A stretch of 64,000 nucleotides of DNA from Parashewanella sp965200795 (GTDB lineage Bacteria; Pseudomonadota; Gammaproteobacteria; Enterobacterales; Shewanellaceae): contig CBDAVB010000003.1 in the NCBI GenBank assembly GCA_965200795.1, positions 248,001 to 312,000 on the forward strand, in the 5' to 3' direction. Below the pieces are notes generated by a model. It did no database searches, had not been told where the DNA came from, and saw only the letters and a program-made list of their open reading frames with translations. The position numbers and the translations under genes were made by a program. This document shows positions 51,343 to 61,132 of the stretch, one piece after another. Each line of letters opens with the position of its first letter. The first letter of the stretch is position 1.

Positions 51343-52602
51343 ATGGAAAAAGACTTTCCCATTGATATCGCTCAGTGGCTGATGAGCTATGGCGTGAATG
51401 GCAGCGCGGCGTCAATTCTGACCGCCGCTGTCATGCTCGCGGTCAGTGTCGTGTTCGTTTGGTTACTGTATTTGGTGGCCAAACGTGTTCTGGTGAAGTT
51501 TCTGCATATATTCATTAAACACACCAGAGCAAAGTGGGATGATGTCTTTGTTGACCATCAGGTTTTTGACAAATTAATTGTGATATTACCCGTGTTGGTG
51601 CTGTCAGAATTAATGCCTTATGTTCTGTCGGAGCATGCTGTTTCGGCGGCGTTTGTTCAGCGCGCTTTGAACTTGGCGGCCGTGGTGTTAATCGTCCGGT
51701 CGATATTCTCCGCCCTGGACGCGGGACACGCGATCGCCGAAGCGGGTCACCTGACTAAGCGTTTACCGGTAAAAAGTTTTGTGCAGCTGGTTAAGTTATT
51801 TTTATTTTTCATCGGTGTCATTTTGGCTACCGCCGCCATCACTCAGCAATCTCCTTTCTTTTTTCTCAGCGGCTTAGGTGTCGCCACCGGTTTGATTATG
51901 CTTGTGTTTAAAGACACGCTGCTTGGTTTTGTCGCGGGAATTCAGTTAGCGACTAACCGTATGATCAGTGTCGGCGACTGGATTCAAATGGATAAATACG
52001 GCGCCGACGGTTCGGTTGTCGAAGTGTCTTTAACCACGGTAAAAGTGAAAAACTGGGATAACACGCTCACCATGATCCCGGCTTACGCTCTGGTCTCAGA
52101 CTCATTTAAGAACTGGCAGGGGATGTCAGAGTCTGGCGGGAGAAGGATTAAACGCGCGATTAATATCGATATTGACACCGTGCATTTCCTGACCGGTAAA
52201 GACAAAGTCCGCTTGATGAAAATCAACCATCTGAAACAATATCTTCCGGACATAGAAGCGCGGATCAGTGCCGACAATGAAAAAGTCGATGATATTGATA
52301 ATCCCGTTAACGGGCGTCGGATAACCAACTTAGGAACGTTCAGAGCTTACCTGCGAGAGTTTGTTTCCCATCATGACAAAGTGCATAAAGGGATGACGAT
52401 ATTAGTCCGTCAGTTAGCGCCGTCCCAGACAGGTGTGCCGATTGAACTGTATATTTTTACCAATGACACCAACTGGAATCATTACGAGGATATTCAGGCC
52501 GATATTTTTGACCATATTTTTGCTATTCTGCCGCAATTCGGGCTAAAGGTATATCAAGCGCCTTCAGGTAATGATGTCCGGCAAATAGGAAAAGTATCAT
52601 GA
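51343..52602 (+). CDS. ybdG: YbdG-type mechanosensitive channel (MscS family)
   Basis: 419 residues from the ATG at 51343, which has AAGGAAA upstream; an in-frame start at 51295 lacks one. Four to five TM helices, pore-lining helix FFFLSGLGVATGLIMLVFKDTLLGFVAG-type region (residues ~165-195; GLGVATGLIMLVFKD), and the cytoplasmic MscS beta domain GDWIQMDKYGADGSVVEVSL, KNWDNTLTMIPAY, VSDSFKNWQGMSESGGRRIK. This matches E. coli YbdG (MscM activity). Overlaps coaD by 4 bp. Confidence 0.9.
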   Translation: MEKDFPIDIAQWLMSYGVNGSAASILTAAVMLAVSVVFVWLLYLVAKRVLVKFLHIFIKHTRAKWDDVFVDHQVFDKLIVILPVLVLSELMPYVLSEHAVSAAFVQRALNLAAVVLIVRSIFSALDAGHAIAEAGHLTKRLPVKSFVQLVKLFLFFIGVILATAAITQQSPFFFLSGLGVATGLIMLVFKDTLLGFVAGIQLATNRMISVGDWIQMDKYGADGSVVEVSLTTVKVKNWDNTLTMIPAYALVSDSFKNWQGMSESGGRRIKRAINIDIDTVHFLTGKDKVRLMKINHLKQYLPDIEARISADNEKVDDIDNPVNGRRITNLGTFRAYLREFVSHHDKVHKGMTILVRQLAPSQTGVPIELYIFTNDTNWNHYEDIQADIFDHIFAILPQFGLKVYQAPSGNDVRQIGKVS

Positions 52603-53078
52603 CAAAAATCGCCGTTTATTCAGGAACATTTGACCCCGTCACCAATGGTCATATGGATTTAATCAAACGTGGCGCCGCTCTGTTCGATAAAGTGGTTATC
52701 GGGGTGGCGGAAAGCTCGGCTAAACATCCGATGTTCAGCCTTGATGAGCGCTTGGCCTTGGTCAGGGAAGCCGCTAGAGATTTACCGGATGTCGAAGCGG
52801 TCGGTTTCTCTGGTTTGCTGGTGGACTTCGCGAAGCGTTACCGGGCGACGGCTGTACTGCGCGGCGTGCGGACTACGGTGGATTTTGAGTATGAAACGGC
52901 GCTGGCCGATATGAACCGGGCGTTAAGCGAAGCGTTTGAGACCGTGCTGCTGACGCCGAAAGCAGAGCTCGCCCACATCTCATCAACCTTAGTCAAAGAC
53001 GTGGCAAGACATAAAGGTGATATCAGCCGGTTTGTGCCCGCCGGCGTCAATCGGGCCGTGCGGGATAAGCTGGCGTAA
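52599..53078 (+). CDS. coaD: phosphopantetheine adenylyltransferase
   Basis: 159 residues. Fourth step of coenzyme A synthesis, ATP + phosphopantetheine to dephospho-CoA. Nucleotidyltransferase motif YSGTFDPVTNGHMDLI (TxxH-type), KHPMFSLDERLAL, LRGVRTTVDFEYE and C-terminal HISSTLVKDVARHKGD are all conserved. ATGA overlap with the channel gene; convergent with mutM. Confidence 0.97.
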   Translation: MTKIAVYSGTFDPVTNGHMDLIKRGAALFDKVVIGVAESSAKHPMFSLDERLALVREAARDLPDVEAVGFSGLLVDFAKRYRATAVLRGVRTTVDFEYETALADMNRALSEAFETVLLTPKAELAHISSTLVKDVARHKGDISRFVPAGVNRAVRDKLA

Positions 53079-53097
53079 TCTGTTAACTTTTGAGCTT

Positions 53098-53913
53098 TTA
53101 TTTCGGCTGGCAATGCTCGCAAAACACCGTGGTGCGTTGTCCGAGCTTTACTTCAGACAGCGGCGTGCCGCATTCGGTGCAGGGCTGGCTGCCCCGGCCA
53201 TAAACATGAAGTTTCTGAGCGAAGTAACCCGGTTTGCCATCGGCATTGGTAAAGTCTTTTAACGTGGTGCCGCCTTGCTTAATCGCTAACGCCAGAATTT
53301 CTTTAACCGCGTCAACCAGAATGGTAAGCCTGTCATTATCCACTTGACCGGCCGGCGTCCGCGGGTGAATTCGGCTTCTGAATAACGCTTCGTTGGCGTA
53401 AATATTACCAACGCCCACAACGATATGATTGTCCATTAAGCACAGCTTAACGGCTTTTTTCTTTTTGCTCAGCGCCCGGGACAATCGCTGAACGTTAAAA
53501 TCGTCAGTCAGAGGCTCCGGGCCTAATTTCTCAATTAACGGGTGCGACTCAACAGGTAATTCATACCACAGCCATGCCCCGAAGCGGCGGGGGTCATTGA
53601 AGCGTAAAATTTGATTATCACCCAGCACCAAATCGACATGGTCGTGTTTTTCAACCGGGGTTCCTTCAGGCAGTACCCGTAAGCTGCCGGACATACCGAG
53701 GTGAATGATGGTGGTACCGGCCTGTGTTTCCAGCAGTAAATATTTAGCCCGGCGTTTTACCGCCTCGATTTTCTGACCGACAATGCTTGCGGCGATATCA
53801 GGAATCGGCCAGCGTAAACCGCGGTTGCGCACAATCAGCTCAGTCGGGGTTTTATCCAGAATGTGCGGAGAAATCCCCCGGCGGGTAACTTCAACTTCAG
53901 GTAATTCAGGCAT
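53098..53913 (-). CDS. mutM: formamidopyrimidine-DNA glycosylase
   Basis: 271 residues. Bifunctional repair enzyme removing 8-oxoguanine. Begins MPELPEVE with catalytic Pro/Glu, has the K57 region KRRAKYLLLE, H2TH helix VGVGNIYANEALFRSRIHP, and C-terminal zinc finger CTECGTPL ... FCEHCQ. Adjacent to coaD, a common gammaproteobacterial order. Confidence 0.97.
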   Translation of the reverse strand: MPELPEVEVTRRGISPHILDKTPTELIVRNRGLRWPIPDIAASIVGQKIEAVKRRAKYLLLETQAGTTIIHLGMSGSLRVLPEGTPVEKHDHVDLVLGDNQILRFNDPRRFGAWLWYELPVESHPLIEKLGPEPLTDDFNVQRLSRALSKKKKAVKLCLMDNHIVVGVGNIYANEALFRSRIHPRTPAGQVDNDRLTILVDAVKEILALAIKQGGTTLKDFTNADGKPGYFAQKLHVYGRGSQPCTECGTPLSEVKLGQRTTVFCEHCQPK

Positions 53914-53989
53914 GATACTATATATTATTTCCAGGCAGATAGTGAGACTCTAGCACAGAGATGTATTTCGCAGTAGATTTGGTATTACT

Positions 53990-54436
53990 TTACCTGGCGT
54001 GAGTAATTGGAATGAGTCCTGACTTCAGCTTTGCCGGCACTTGATACCAATTGTCGTTAGACGTCTTTAATAATCCGTCTTCAGGGAAAAAAGACCAGAT
54101 TTGTGAGGCGTCACGGTGCTTGATTTTGATTACAAGCTCTTGTGCCGGTTCATGAGTGCCCGGTGCAGAGGTAAGCGGAGAAATTTTAATGTCCTCCCAG
54201 GCTGAGACCCACTCGCGGCAGTTCAGCACCATATCGTCACAAACCCATTTCTTATTTTGTCTCGCCATCCAGAGTTTTCCCAGTTGCAGTTGCTCTAATT
54301 GCGTCGTTCGATCAAACAGAGGATGAGCGCCGTCAGGCGCTCGGTTGATGAACCGGTTCATGATGGTTAACGCTATGATCATGACAGCGCTGATCAAAAT
54401 GATGACGTTATTTCTTTGTCTTATTGTCAGAGCCAT
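53990..54436 (-). CDS. membrane-anchored hypothetical protein
   Basis: 148 residues with one N-terminal TM anchor (NVIILISAVMIIALTIMN) and a ~125-residue extracytoplasmic part with two cysteines (CDDMVLNC) that could pair. Several Trp residues in beta-like strands (KLWMARQNKKWVC, IWSFFPEDG). Not recognised. Sits upstream of mutM on the same strand with 76 bp between. Confidence 0.6.
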   Translation of the reverse strand: MALTIRQRNNVIILISAVMIIALTIMNRFINRAPDGAHPLFDRTTQLEQLQLGKLWMARQNKKWVCDDMVLNCREWVSAWEDIKISPLTSAPGTHEPAQELVIKIKHRDASQIWSFFPEDGLLKTSNDNWYQVPAKLKSGLIPITHAR

Positions 54437-54599
54437 GATGAATACAGAGTTTGTCCCGGATAATCTCAGTGTAACATTAGTTACACATACTCACTAAATT
54501 TCAGCGCCTGGATTGATACCGGCGAAGCCGGCTAAATTGCCGCTGATTTTCCGCTGTGATTGCGCTTTATCACCATAGAAGGCTATTTCGGGACAGTTC

Positions 54600-57359
54600 C
54601 TAATGCGCTTGCTGCCAGTTGTCCCCGAGCCCCGCTTCAGCGAGCAGCGGCACATCTAAATCAGCGGCTTGCGCCATTAATTCACAGACTTTTTGCCGCA
54701 ATGCTTCTGCCTGAGATCCCTCAACCTCAAAGACCAGCTCATCGTGTACTTGCATTAACATGGTGATTTCGCCCTGAGTCTCAGTTTCTATCCACTGGGA
54801 AACGATGATCATGGCTTTTTTGATGATGTCGGCGGCGGTGCCTTGCATGGGCGCGTTGATTGCGGCGCGTTCCGCGGCCTGGCGGCGCATGGCGTTACGG
54901 GTTTTGATTTCCGGCAGGTACAAGCGGCGCCCGAATAAGGTTTCGACATAACCTTTTTCAGCCGCGAGCGCTCTGATCTCTTCCATATAACGTTTCACGC
55001 CCGGGTAACGGGCAAAGTAGGTGTCGATGTATGTCTGAGCCTCGGCGCGGGGAATATCAAGCTGCTTGGCTAAACCGAACGCTGACATGCCGTAGATCAA
55101 ACCGAAGTTTACCGCTTTCGCCCGGCGGCGCTGCTCCGGCGTGACGTCGGCAAAATTTACATCAAACACTTCGGCCGCGGTTGCCCGGTGAATATCTTTA
55201 CCCTGCGCGAAGGCATCGAGTAAACCTTTGTCCCGTGATAAATGCGCCATAATACGCAGCTCAATCTGTGAGTAATCCGCCGCTAAAATGCGTTTGCCCT
55301 CCGGTGCGACAAAGGCCTGGCGTATACGGCGGCCTTCTTCGGTCCGGATCGGAATATTCTGCAGGTTTGGTTCGCTGGAGGATAAACGGCCTGTCGCGGC
55401 ATTGGCCTGATGATAGCTGGTATGCACACGACCGGTTTTGCCGTTCACCATTAAAGGCAGCTTATCGGTATAAGTGCTTTTGAGTTTTGAAAGGCTGCGG
55501 TGCTCAAGAATGATTTTCGGCAGCGGGTAATCCAAGGCCAGCTCAACCAGCACGTCTTCAGCGGTCGACGGCGCCCCTTTTGGCGTCTTTTTGATGACCG
55601 GATAACCGAGCTTTTCAAAAAACAGCGTTTGTAATTGTTTTGGTGAGCCTAAGTTGAACTTCGCGCCGGCGATGTCGTAAGCCTTTTGTTCAAGCTCATC
55701 AATTTTCAGCGCCAGCTCCTGGCTTTGCTGACCTAATAACATACTGTCAATTAACACGCCCCGCCGTTCCATGTCAGATAAAATCGACAGCACCGGCATT
55801 TCAATATCAGTGAATACCCCGGCAAGCTGAGGTGATTGTTCAAGTCGGGTCCAGAGGTGCTGATGCAAACGCAAGGTAATGTCGGCGTCTTCCGCGGCGT
55901 ACGGCGCCGCCTGCTCCAATGTGATCTGGTTAAATGTCAGCTGTTTTGCGCCCTTACCCGCGACGTCCTCAAAGCTGACGGCTTTATGGCCGAGATACTT
56001 GAGCGCCATGCCGTCCATGTCATGACGGGATGCGACGGAGTTGAACACGTAAGACTCAAGCATGGTATCGAACGCGATACCCCGAAGTGTGACGCCCGCG
56101 TTCGCCAAAACGGCCGTATCGTATTTTAAATTCTGGCCGACTTTTTTGATGCCCGGGTTCTCAAGGATCGGTTTCAGCTCAGCTAACGTATCATCGAAAT
56201 CCAGTTGCCGCGGCGCGTCGGGATAATCGTGAGCAAGCGGCAGGTAAGCGGCTTTGCCGGCTTCGACCGCAAAAGAAAGTCCGACGAGTTTAGCGTCCAT
56301 GTATTTGAGGCTGGTGGTTTCGGTATCAAGGCAGATTAGGTCGGCTTGGGTTAATTTTTCTAACCAGTCGTTCAGCTCAGTTTGCGTTAAAATGGTTTGG
56401 TATTGCGCTACGATGCTTTTTGCTCCGGCGTCGTCTTGTGTCCCGTTTTCTTGGCTGTGACCGGCGACGCCGGCGCCGGAATCCAGCAGCTCGGCCAGCC
56501 AGCGTTTAAATTCCATTTCACCGAAGCATTTAATCAATTCGTCTTTATCCGTGTCCTGACGGATAAGTTGCCGCCAGGTCTGCTTCAGTTCGACATCCAA
56601 CTTGATGGTCGCCAGATCGTAGGCCAGGCGCAGAGTTTCGGCATTATCCCGAATTTTGCCCGGCATGGATTTAGCGCCGCGGAAAGTAACCTGAGTTACG
56701 GCGTCAGGATCCTTTAATAACGCGGCTACGCCGCCGGCTCCTTGAAGCATGGCCGCCGCGGTTTTTTCTCCTACACCCGCTAAACCCGGAATGTTGTCGG
56801 ATTTATCACCCATTAACGCCAGCAAGTCGATGATTAATTCCGGACCGACACCGAATTTTTCAGTTACTTCAGCCGGCCCCATAACCGTGCCGGTCATGGT
56901 ATTGATCAAATTGATGTTGTCATCGACCAGCTGAGCCATATCTTTATCGCCGGTACTGATCAGCACGTTGCGGCCTTCTTGACTAGCCTGCGTAGCGATA
57001 GTGCCGATCACGTCATCGGCCTCAACGCCCGCGATTGAGATCAGCGGTAACCCCATCGCTTTGATAATGCGGTGCAACGGTTTAATCTGTGCGCGCAAAT
57101 CATCAGGCATCGCAGGACGATTCGCTTTGTAATCGCTGTACATATCATTTCTGAAGGTTTTGCCCTTAGCGTCAAACACAACAGCGATATGCGAAGGCGA
57201 ATACTGTTTCAGTAAGCTGCGCAACATATTAACCACACCGTAAACGGCGCCTGTCGCTTCACCGCTGGAGTTCGTTAAATGAGGCGGCGCGTAATAAGCA
57301 CGGTAAAGATAGGAGGAACCGTCAACAAGGACTAGTGGATTTTCGGCAATTGTCGGCAT
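54600..57359 (-). CDS. polA: DNA polymerase I
   Basis: 919 residues, three-domain form. 5'-nuclease domain 1-~320 (LVDGSSYLYRAYYA, DDVIGTIATQA, ISTGDKDMAQLV). 3'-5' exonuclease ~330-520 with intact LDTETTSL and YAAEDADIT. Polymerase ~540-919 with motif A DYSQIELRIMAH, motif B RRAKAVNFGLIYG and motif C VHDELVFEV. All catalytic acidic residues are present. Upstream 360 bp contain a DnaA box and GATC cluster. Confidence 0.98.
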   Translation of the reverse strand: MPTIAENPLVLVDGSSYLYRAYYAPPHLTNSSGEATGAVYGVVNMLRSLLKQYSPSHIAVVFDAKGKTFRNDMYSDYKANRPAMPDDLRAQIKPLHRIIKAMGLPLISIAGVEADDVIGTIATQASQEGRNVLISTGDKDMAQLVDDNINLINTMTGTVMGPAEVTEKFGVGPELIIDLLALMGDKSDNIPGLAGVGEKTAAAMLQGAGGVAALLKDPDAVTQVTFRGAKSMPGKIRDNAETLRLAYDLATIKLDVELKQTWRQLIRQDTDKDELIKCFGEMEFKRWLAELLDSGAGVAGHSQENGTQDDAGAKSIVAQYQTILTQTELNDWLEKLTQADLICLDTETTSLKYMDAKLVGLSFAVEAGKAAYLPLAHDYPDAPRQLDFDDTLAELKPILENPGIKKVGQNLKYDTAVLANAGVTLRGIAFDTMLESYVFNSVASRHDMDGMALKYLGHKAVSFEDVAGKGAKQLTFNQITLEQAAPYAAEDADITLRLHQHLWTRLEQSPQLAGVFTDIEMPVLSILSDMERRGVLIDSMLLGQQSQELALKIDELEQKAYDIAGAKFNLGSPKQLQTLFFEKLGYPVIKKTPKGAPSTAEDVLVELALDYPLPKIILEHRSLSKLKSTYTDKLPLMVNGKTGRVHTSYHQANAATGRLSSSEPNLQNIPIRTEEGRRIRQAFVAPEGKRILAADYSQIELRIMAHLSRDKGLLDAFAQGKDIHRATAAEVFDVNFADVTPEQRRRAKAVNFGLIYGMSAFGLAKQLDIPRAEAQTYIDTYFARYPGVKRYMEEIRALAAEKGYVETLFGRRLYLPEIKTRNAMRRQAAERAAINAPMQGTAADIIKKAMIIVSQWIETETQGEITMLMQVHDELVFEVEGSQAEALRQKVCELMAQAADLDVPLLAEAGLGDNWQQAH

Positions 57360-57719
57360 AAGTTACTAATTGTTTAAAAATAAGGATTGAATGCGAAATA
57401 GAATGCCACATACGACGAAATTGAGCTACGAAAATTCATCCTCAGCCTGTGGATAAGTCTGTGGGTTTTAATGAGTGATCCTGTTGAACGATCATTGATC
57501 TTAATTGGTGCTTTACTCTAACTTATTGTAAAAATTAGATTTAAATTTGAGTTGAGAAAAAATTAAATCAGTCTGAATAATAAATGAAAAATGTGGATTT
57601 TGTTGTGATCATTCTTTTCTTTCTTGAATTGTGATTAAGATCTTGTAGGCTTAGCACATTTAAGAAAGTTAGCATGCTTTTCAGACAAATCAATTAAAAA
57701 TTAACCAAGGTGTAACATT
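57360..57719. other. polA / elbB divergent intergenic region, origin-like features
   Basis: 360 bp, no ORF. A perfect DnaA box (complement of TTATCCACA) at 57448-57456, five GATC sites within 166 bp (57477, 57490, 57497, 57607, 57639), and a strongly AT-rich block at 57520-57605. It may be a DnaA-regulated promoter or DnaA-titration site; oriC itself is usually near mnmG, not seen here. Confidence 0.5.
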
Positions 57720-58373
57720 ATGAAAAGAGTTGCCGTATTACTGAGTGGTTGCGGAGTTTTTGACGGAACTGAGATCCACGAATCTGTGCTGACCCTGCTT
57801 GCCATCGCCAGAGCGGGTGCTGAATACCAATGTTTCGCTCCGGATGAGGCACAGTTACATGTGATCAATCATCTCAGCGGCGAAGTTGAGGCCGGGCACA
57901 GCCGAAATGTACTGGTTGAATCGGCGCGTATCGCCAGAGGAGACATTACTGACATCACTGAACTGGATGTTGATCAATTTGACGCGTTAATCGTACCCGG
58001 CGGTTTCGGGGCGGCAAAAAACTTAAGCGACTATGCCGTAAGCGGCGCTGATTGTGAGGTTAAACATCAAGTCATTGAAGCTGTGAATAAATTTAAAACG
58101 GCTGATAAGCCTGTTGGTTTTATGTGTATCGCGCCCGTTATGATCCCGAGAATTTACGGGCCTGAGGCCAAAGCGACCATAGGTAATGACAAAGATACGG
58201 CGTCTGCTTTTAACCGCATGGGCGGGCAGCATGAGAATGCGGCGGTGGATCAGATAGTCATTGATAAGAAAAACAAAGTGGTCAGTACGCCGGCATACAT
58301 GCTGGCGAACTCGATTGCGGAAGCCAACGAAGGGATCAGCAAGCTGGTGGCTAAAGTCATTGAAATGGCTTAG
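57720..58373 (+). CDS. elbB: ElbB/GATase1-like protein (glyoxalase III family)
   Basis: 217 residues. DJ-1/PfpI-like fold of the ElbB family. Nucleophile elbow VGFMCIAPVM holds the reactive Cys; the Glu is in VFDGTEIHE. N-terminal RVAVLLSGCGVFDGTEIHES is diagnostic. E. coli ElbB has weak glyoxalase activity and was linked to isoprenoid metabolism. Convergent with glpG, overlapping by 4 bp. Confidence 0.92.
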   Translation: MKRVAVLLSGCGVFDGTEIHESVLTLLAIARAGAEYQCFAPDEAQLHVINHLSGEVEAGHSRNVLVESARIARGDITDITELDVDQFDALIVPGGFGAAKNLSDYAVSGADCEVKHQVIEAVNKFKTADKPVGFMCIAPVMIPRIYGPEAKATIGNDKDTASAFNRMGGQHENAAVDQIVIDKKNKVVSTPAYMLANSIAEANEGISKLVAKVIEMA

Positions 58374-59242
58374 TCAGTTTCTGAGTTTTCAGGCTTACGC
58401 CGGCAGTCCGCCAGACCTTGAATCAGGCCGACAACAAATCCCGCTAAATGAGCGCCGTTGCCGATGGGGAGCGGCAGTAATCCGCTGAAGCCGAGAACAA
58501 TCCAGGCTACAGAAATGACGATCAGGGCCGGCGGCATAACGATGCCGTAGCCGGGACGTTTGCGGCTTACCACCCAAACGTAAGCCAAGAGGGCATACAC
58601 TACACCGGATAAGCCGCCAAAGTTCGGCCCTGACAGCCAGTACTGGACAAGATTAGGTAAGATGCCGCCCGCAATCAGCAGAGTGAGTAAAGGTGTTTTA
58701 CCGATACGTTGTTCAACTTTGCCGCCGAAATACCACCACCAAAGTAAATTAGATAAAATATGGCTAAGGGAAAAATGGATAAATATCGGTGTGATTAAGC
58801 GCCATACTTGCCCTGGGTTATCATGCGGTGTCGCGCCGTAAAATGATAATGCGTCGTAAAGCTGCCGCCCGAAACCCAAATACATCAAGCCGAAGATGGT
58901 CACGCAAATGCTAAATACCGCCAGTGACAACGGGCCGCTTTGAGACATAAATTGCCTGATAATAGGTTTACCGGATGAACCGTAGTCAAACTGCTGTTTG
59001 GTATCACCAACTTCCCAGGATGCCCGGGTGAATTTAGGATGAAACGGTTGCCGGGCGAACTCTTCAAACGCCGCTTTTACCCGCCCGGTATCAGTGTCGT
59101 CGGCAACAAGTACTTCCACTCCCGCCGCGGTAATATTGAGTTGGCATTTCACACCGTTATTTTTCAGGTAATCGTGAAAAGTCCGGGCTACTCGTTCATT
59201 TGGGCAAAGGCCGATTAAATGCATTGGTATGGTTATCCACAT
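58370..59242 (-). CDS. glpG: rhomboid intramembrane protease GlpG
   Basis: 290 residues. N-terminal cytoplasmic domain (~1-90), then six TM helices. Catalytic Ser in NFGGLSGVVYAL and His in GNGAHLAGFVVG; TM1-TM2 loop with WRLITPIFIHFSLSHILSNLLW, the rhomboid HxxxHxxxN signature. Start at 59242 has AGG 6 nt upstream; a second Met at 59224 is possible. The first codons contain a perfect DnaA box word (59232-59240), perhaps by chance. Confidence 0.92.
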   Translation of the reverse strand: MWITIPMHLIGLCPNERVARTFHDYLKNNGVKCQLNITAAGVEVLVADDTDTGRVKAAFEEFARQPFHPKFTRASWEVGDTKQQFDYGSSGKPIIRQFMSQSGPLSLAVFSICVTIFGLMYLGFGRQLYDALSFYGATPHDNPGQVWRLITPIFIHFSLSHILSNLLWWWYFGGKVEQRIGKTPLLTLLIAGGILPNLVQYWLSGPNFGGLSGVVYALLAYVWVVSRKRPGYGIVMPPALIVISVAWIVLGFSGLLPLPIGNGAHLAGFVVGLIQGLADCRRKPENSETD

Positions 59243-59251
59243 TGAGCCTGA

Positions 59252-59951
59252 TTAAGGAACTGATCGATCTTTTCCGTGATCGCCGCCTTTAACCAAGGGG
59301 CAGTAATCTGTCATATCATTATGGCGGTATTTTGCGGCAGTGACCACACAAGCGTCTAATTTGCTTAATTCATCAGCCTTATAAAGCACATTCGGATCGG
59401 CCGGGAAATCACCGGCCCGGACGGATAATACTTTTACTGAGTTTAGTCTTGGCGGCGGCGCACGGCGATGATCAAGGGTGATCAGCGCCGGTGCTCTTTG
59501 CGGCTGGCGCTTTATAAACCAGGCACCGATGTCACCGCTGTAAGTGTTATCCCGCTGAAATAGACTTTAGGATGCCCGGCAGCTAAAGTGTCAAAAACAA
59601 AAGTTAAATTATCGGATCCGCGTCGCCGGTTTTCCGCCCGGGTTTTCAGGCTGAGTCAGTGATAAAGCCGGGGCATCCTTTAACTGATGCTGAACAGTAA
59701 TGACGGGCATACTTGTTTTTCAGGCATTCATCGGCGATAAATTGATAAGCCGTATGAGGCGCACCGTAATCTGAACTCAATACCGCCGGCTTACAGGGGC
59801 TTGCTGCTGAGCAGTTTACCTCTTGCGGGTAAGTTACGGTGATTGGTATTGGCCGCTGTCGTTGCTCGTCAAATAACACTTGTCGAGCGGCAGCAGCAAA
59901 AAAGCCGGACGGCGTTAAGGTCAGGGTGACGGTTTGAATGACAGCTGGCAT
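59252..59951 (-). pseudogene. alpha/beta-hydrolase-like protein, decayed
   Basis: The N-terminal 80 residues are open (RPIPITVTYPQEVNCSAASP, LSSDYGAPHTAYQFIADECL). Then frames change: DNLTFVFDTLAAGHPKVYFS, a region where the nucleophile elbow (GHSNGG-type) should be but is missing, then YSGDIGAWFIKRQPQ, LITLDHRRAPPPRLNSVKVL, SVRAGDFPADPNVLYKADEL, YRHNDMTDYCPLVKGGDHGK to a stop at 59252. Pattern is that of secreted alpha/beta hydrolases with a late catalytic His. At least two frameshifts and an internal deletion make it dead. Confidence 0.6.
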
Positions 59952-60064
59952 ATTTTTATTAGCATTAACAGGATGACAGTGCTGAATATTAACTGAGTTT
60001 GGCGAATACTGACACCAGTAACTTACTCATAATTAACAATTTATGCTTAACATGAGGGTTTAAC

Positions 60065-61132
60065 ATGAATTTAGGCTTCTTTAAGCTGCCGTTACTGATT
60101 TTATTTTCGACGCTGCTGACGTCACTTGTCGCCCTGTTTCTGATGTTACCTATTCCTTATTTTGCCGTTATCACCTGCTATATTTTAGTGGTGCTCTTTA
60201 ATGAAGAGATTCACAGCTATTCAATGCAGCGGGTGACGGGGGCTTTTATCGCTTTATTTTTTGTTGAGCTGTTTTTACAGCTGAGTCCGCAGTATGAGAG
60301 CGTCAGGCTGGTTTTTTACGCGCTGTTACTGTTGGTATTATTGTATTTTCATATTACTCACGTGCTTCCGCACGCCATGATATTCGCTATTATTCTTATC
60401 GGATTTGTAATTGTCTCAGAGCTGACGGTCGGCACTCAGTGGGTGCTGGCTCAGGGCAAGGATTGGGTGTTTCAGGTGGTTATCGGTGCCGCCGCCGCGG
60501 TATTTTCCACTTTGCTGTTTAACCTCAGGCGTTTTTCCAGGTCTGCGGTGCTCACTTTATTTTCTAATATGGCGAACTCAGTTAAGACGCTGAGAAAACA
60601 GCCCAAGCCTCAATTGGGGTTTAATCGATTAGCGTTTCTGCAGGCGCTGAGATTACTGCTGATCATATTTTTGTTAGTGCTCATTAATCGCGTATTTGAC
60701 TGGCAGGCTTATTCTGCCGAAGCGGTTATCGCTATCGCTGTTATCGCCACTGAGCTTAATAACGACCACTCAGCGGGGCACAGAAAATTATGGCAACTGA
60801 TCATCGGCACCGTAATCGGTGTCATTATCGGCAGACTGTTTTCTCATTTTCTCAGCCACACCAACTCACCCTGGCACTGGCTGATCATTTTAGAGCTCAG
60901 CTTATTCTTACTGGCCGTATGCGCTCAGTTTTTTAAACGCTATCTTTATCTTATTGTGCAAATAGGAATCGTGCTCATCATTATGCTTGTTACGCCTAAC
61001 GCGCCAGAGGATTCAGTTCTCGCTCTGCAACGGGCGATAGGGTTTATCGAAGGGGGGCTGCTCAGTTTAGTCGTCATCCTGTTGAGCGACTACATTATCA
61101 GGAGGAAAACTATCTCGGATCCTGATGAATGA
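60065..61132 (+). CDS. FUSC/aromatic-acid-exporter-like membrane protein
   Basis: 355 residues with ten or more hydrophobic segments in two halves of about five, split by a soluble stretch (~175-195). RLLLIIFLLVLINRVFDWQA and HRKLWQLIIGTVIGVIIGRLFSHFL resemble the second membrane block of FUSC-family transporters. No large cytoplasmic domain. Function as an efflux component is inferred. Its 3' end overlaps fieF (convergent) by 23 bp. Confidence 0.6.
   Translation: MNLGFFKLPLLILFSTLLTSLVALFLMLPIPYFAVITCYILVVLFNEEIHSYSMQRVTGAFIALFFVELFLQLSPQYESVRLVFYALLLLVLLYFHITHVLPHAMIFAIILIGFVIVSELTVGTQWVLAQGKDWVFQVVIGAAAAVFSTLLFNLRRFSRSAVLTLFSNMANSVKTLRKQPKPQLGFNRLAFLQALRLLLIIFLLVLINRVFDWQAYSAEAVIAIAVIATELNNDHSAGHRKLWQLIIGTVIGVIIGRLFSHFLSHTNSPWHWLIILELSLFLLAVCAQFFKRYLYLIVQIGIVLIIMLVTPNAPEDSVLALQRAIGFIEGGLLSLVVILLSDYIIRRKTISDPDE

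Noticed and set aside
54437..54599. Spot 42 small RNA next to polA
   Set aside because: The gap downstream of polA has no recognisable Spot 42 sequence or terminator; no sRNA is claimed.
57440..57650. Chromosomal origin oriC
   Set aside because: Only one perfect DnaA box and no mnmG, rsmG or dnaA gene nearby; kept as an origin-like region only.
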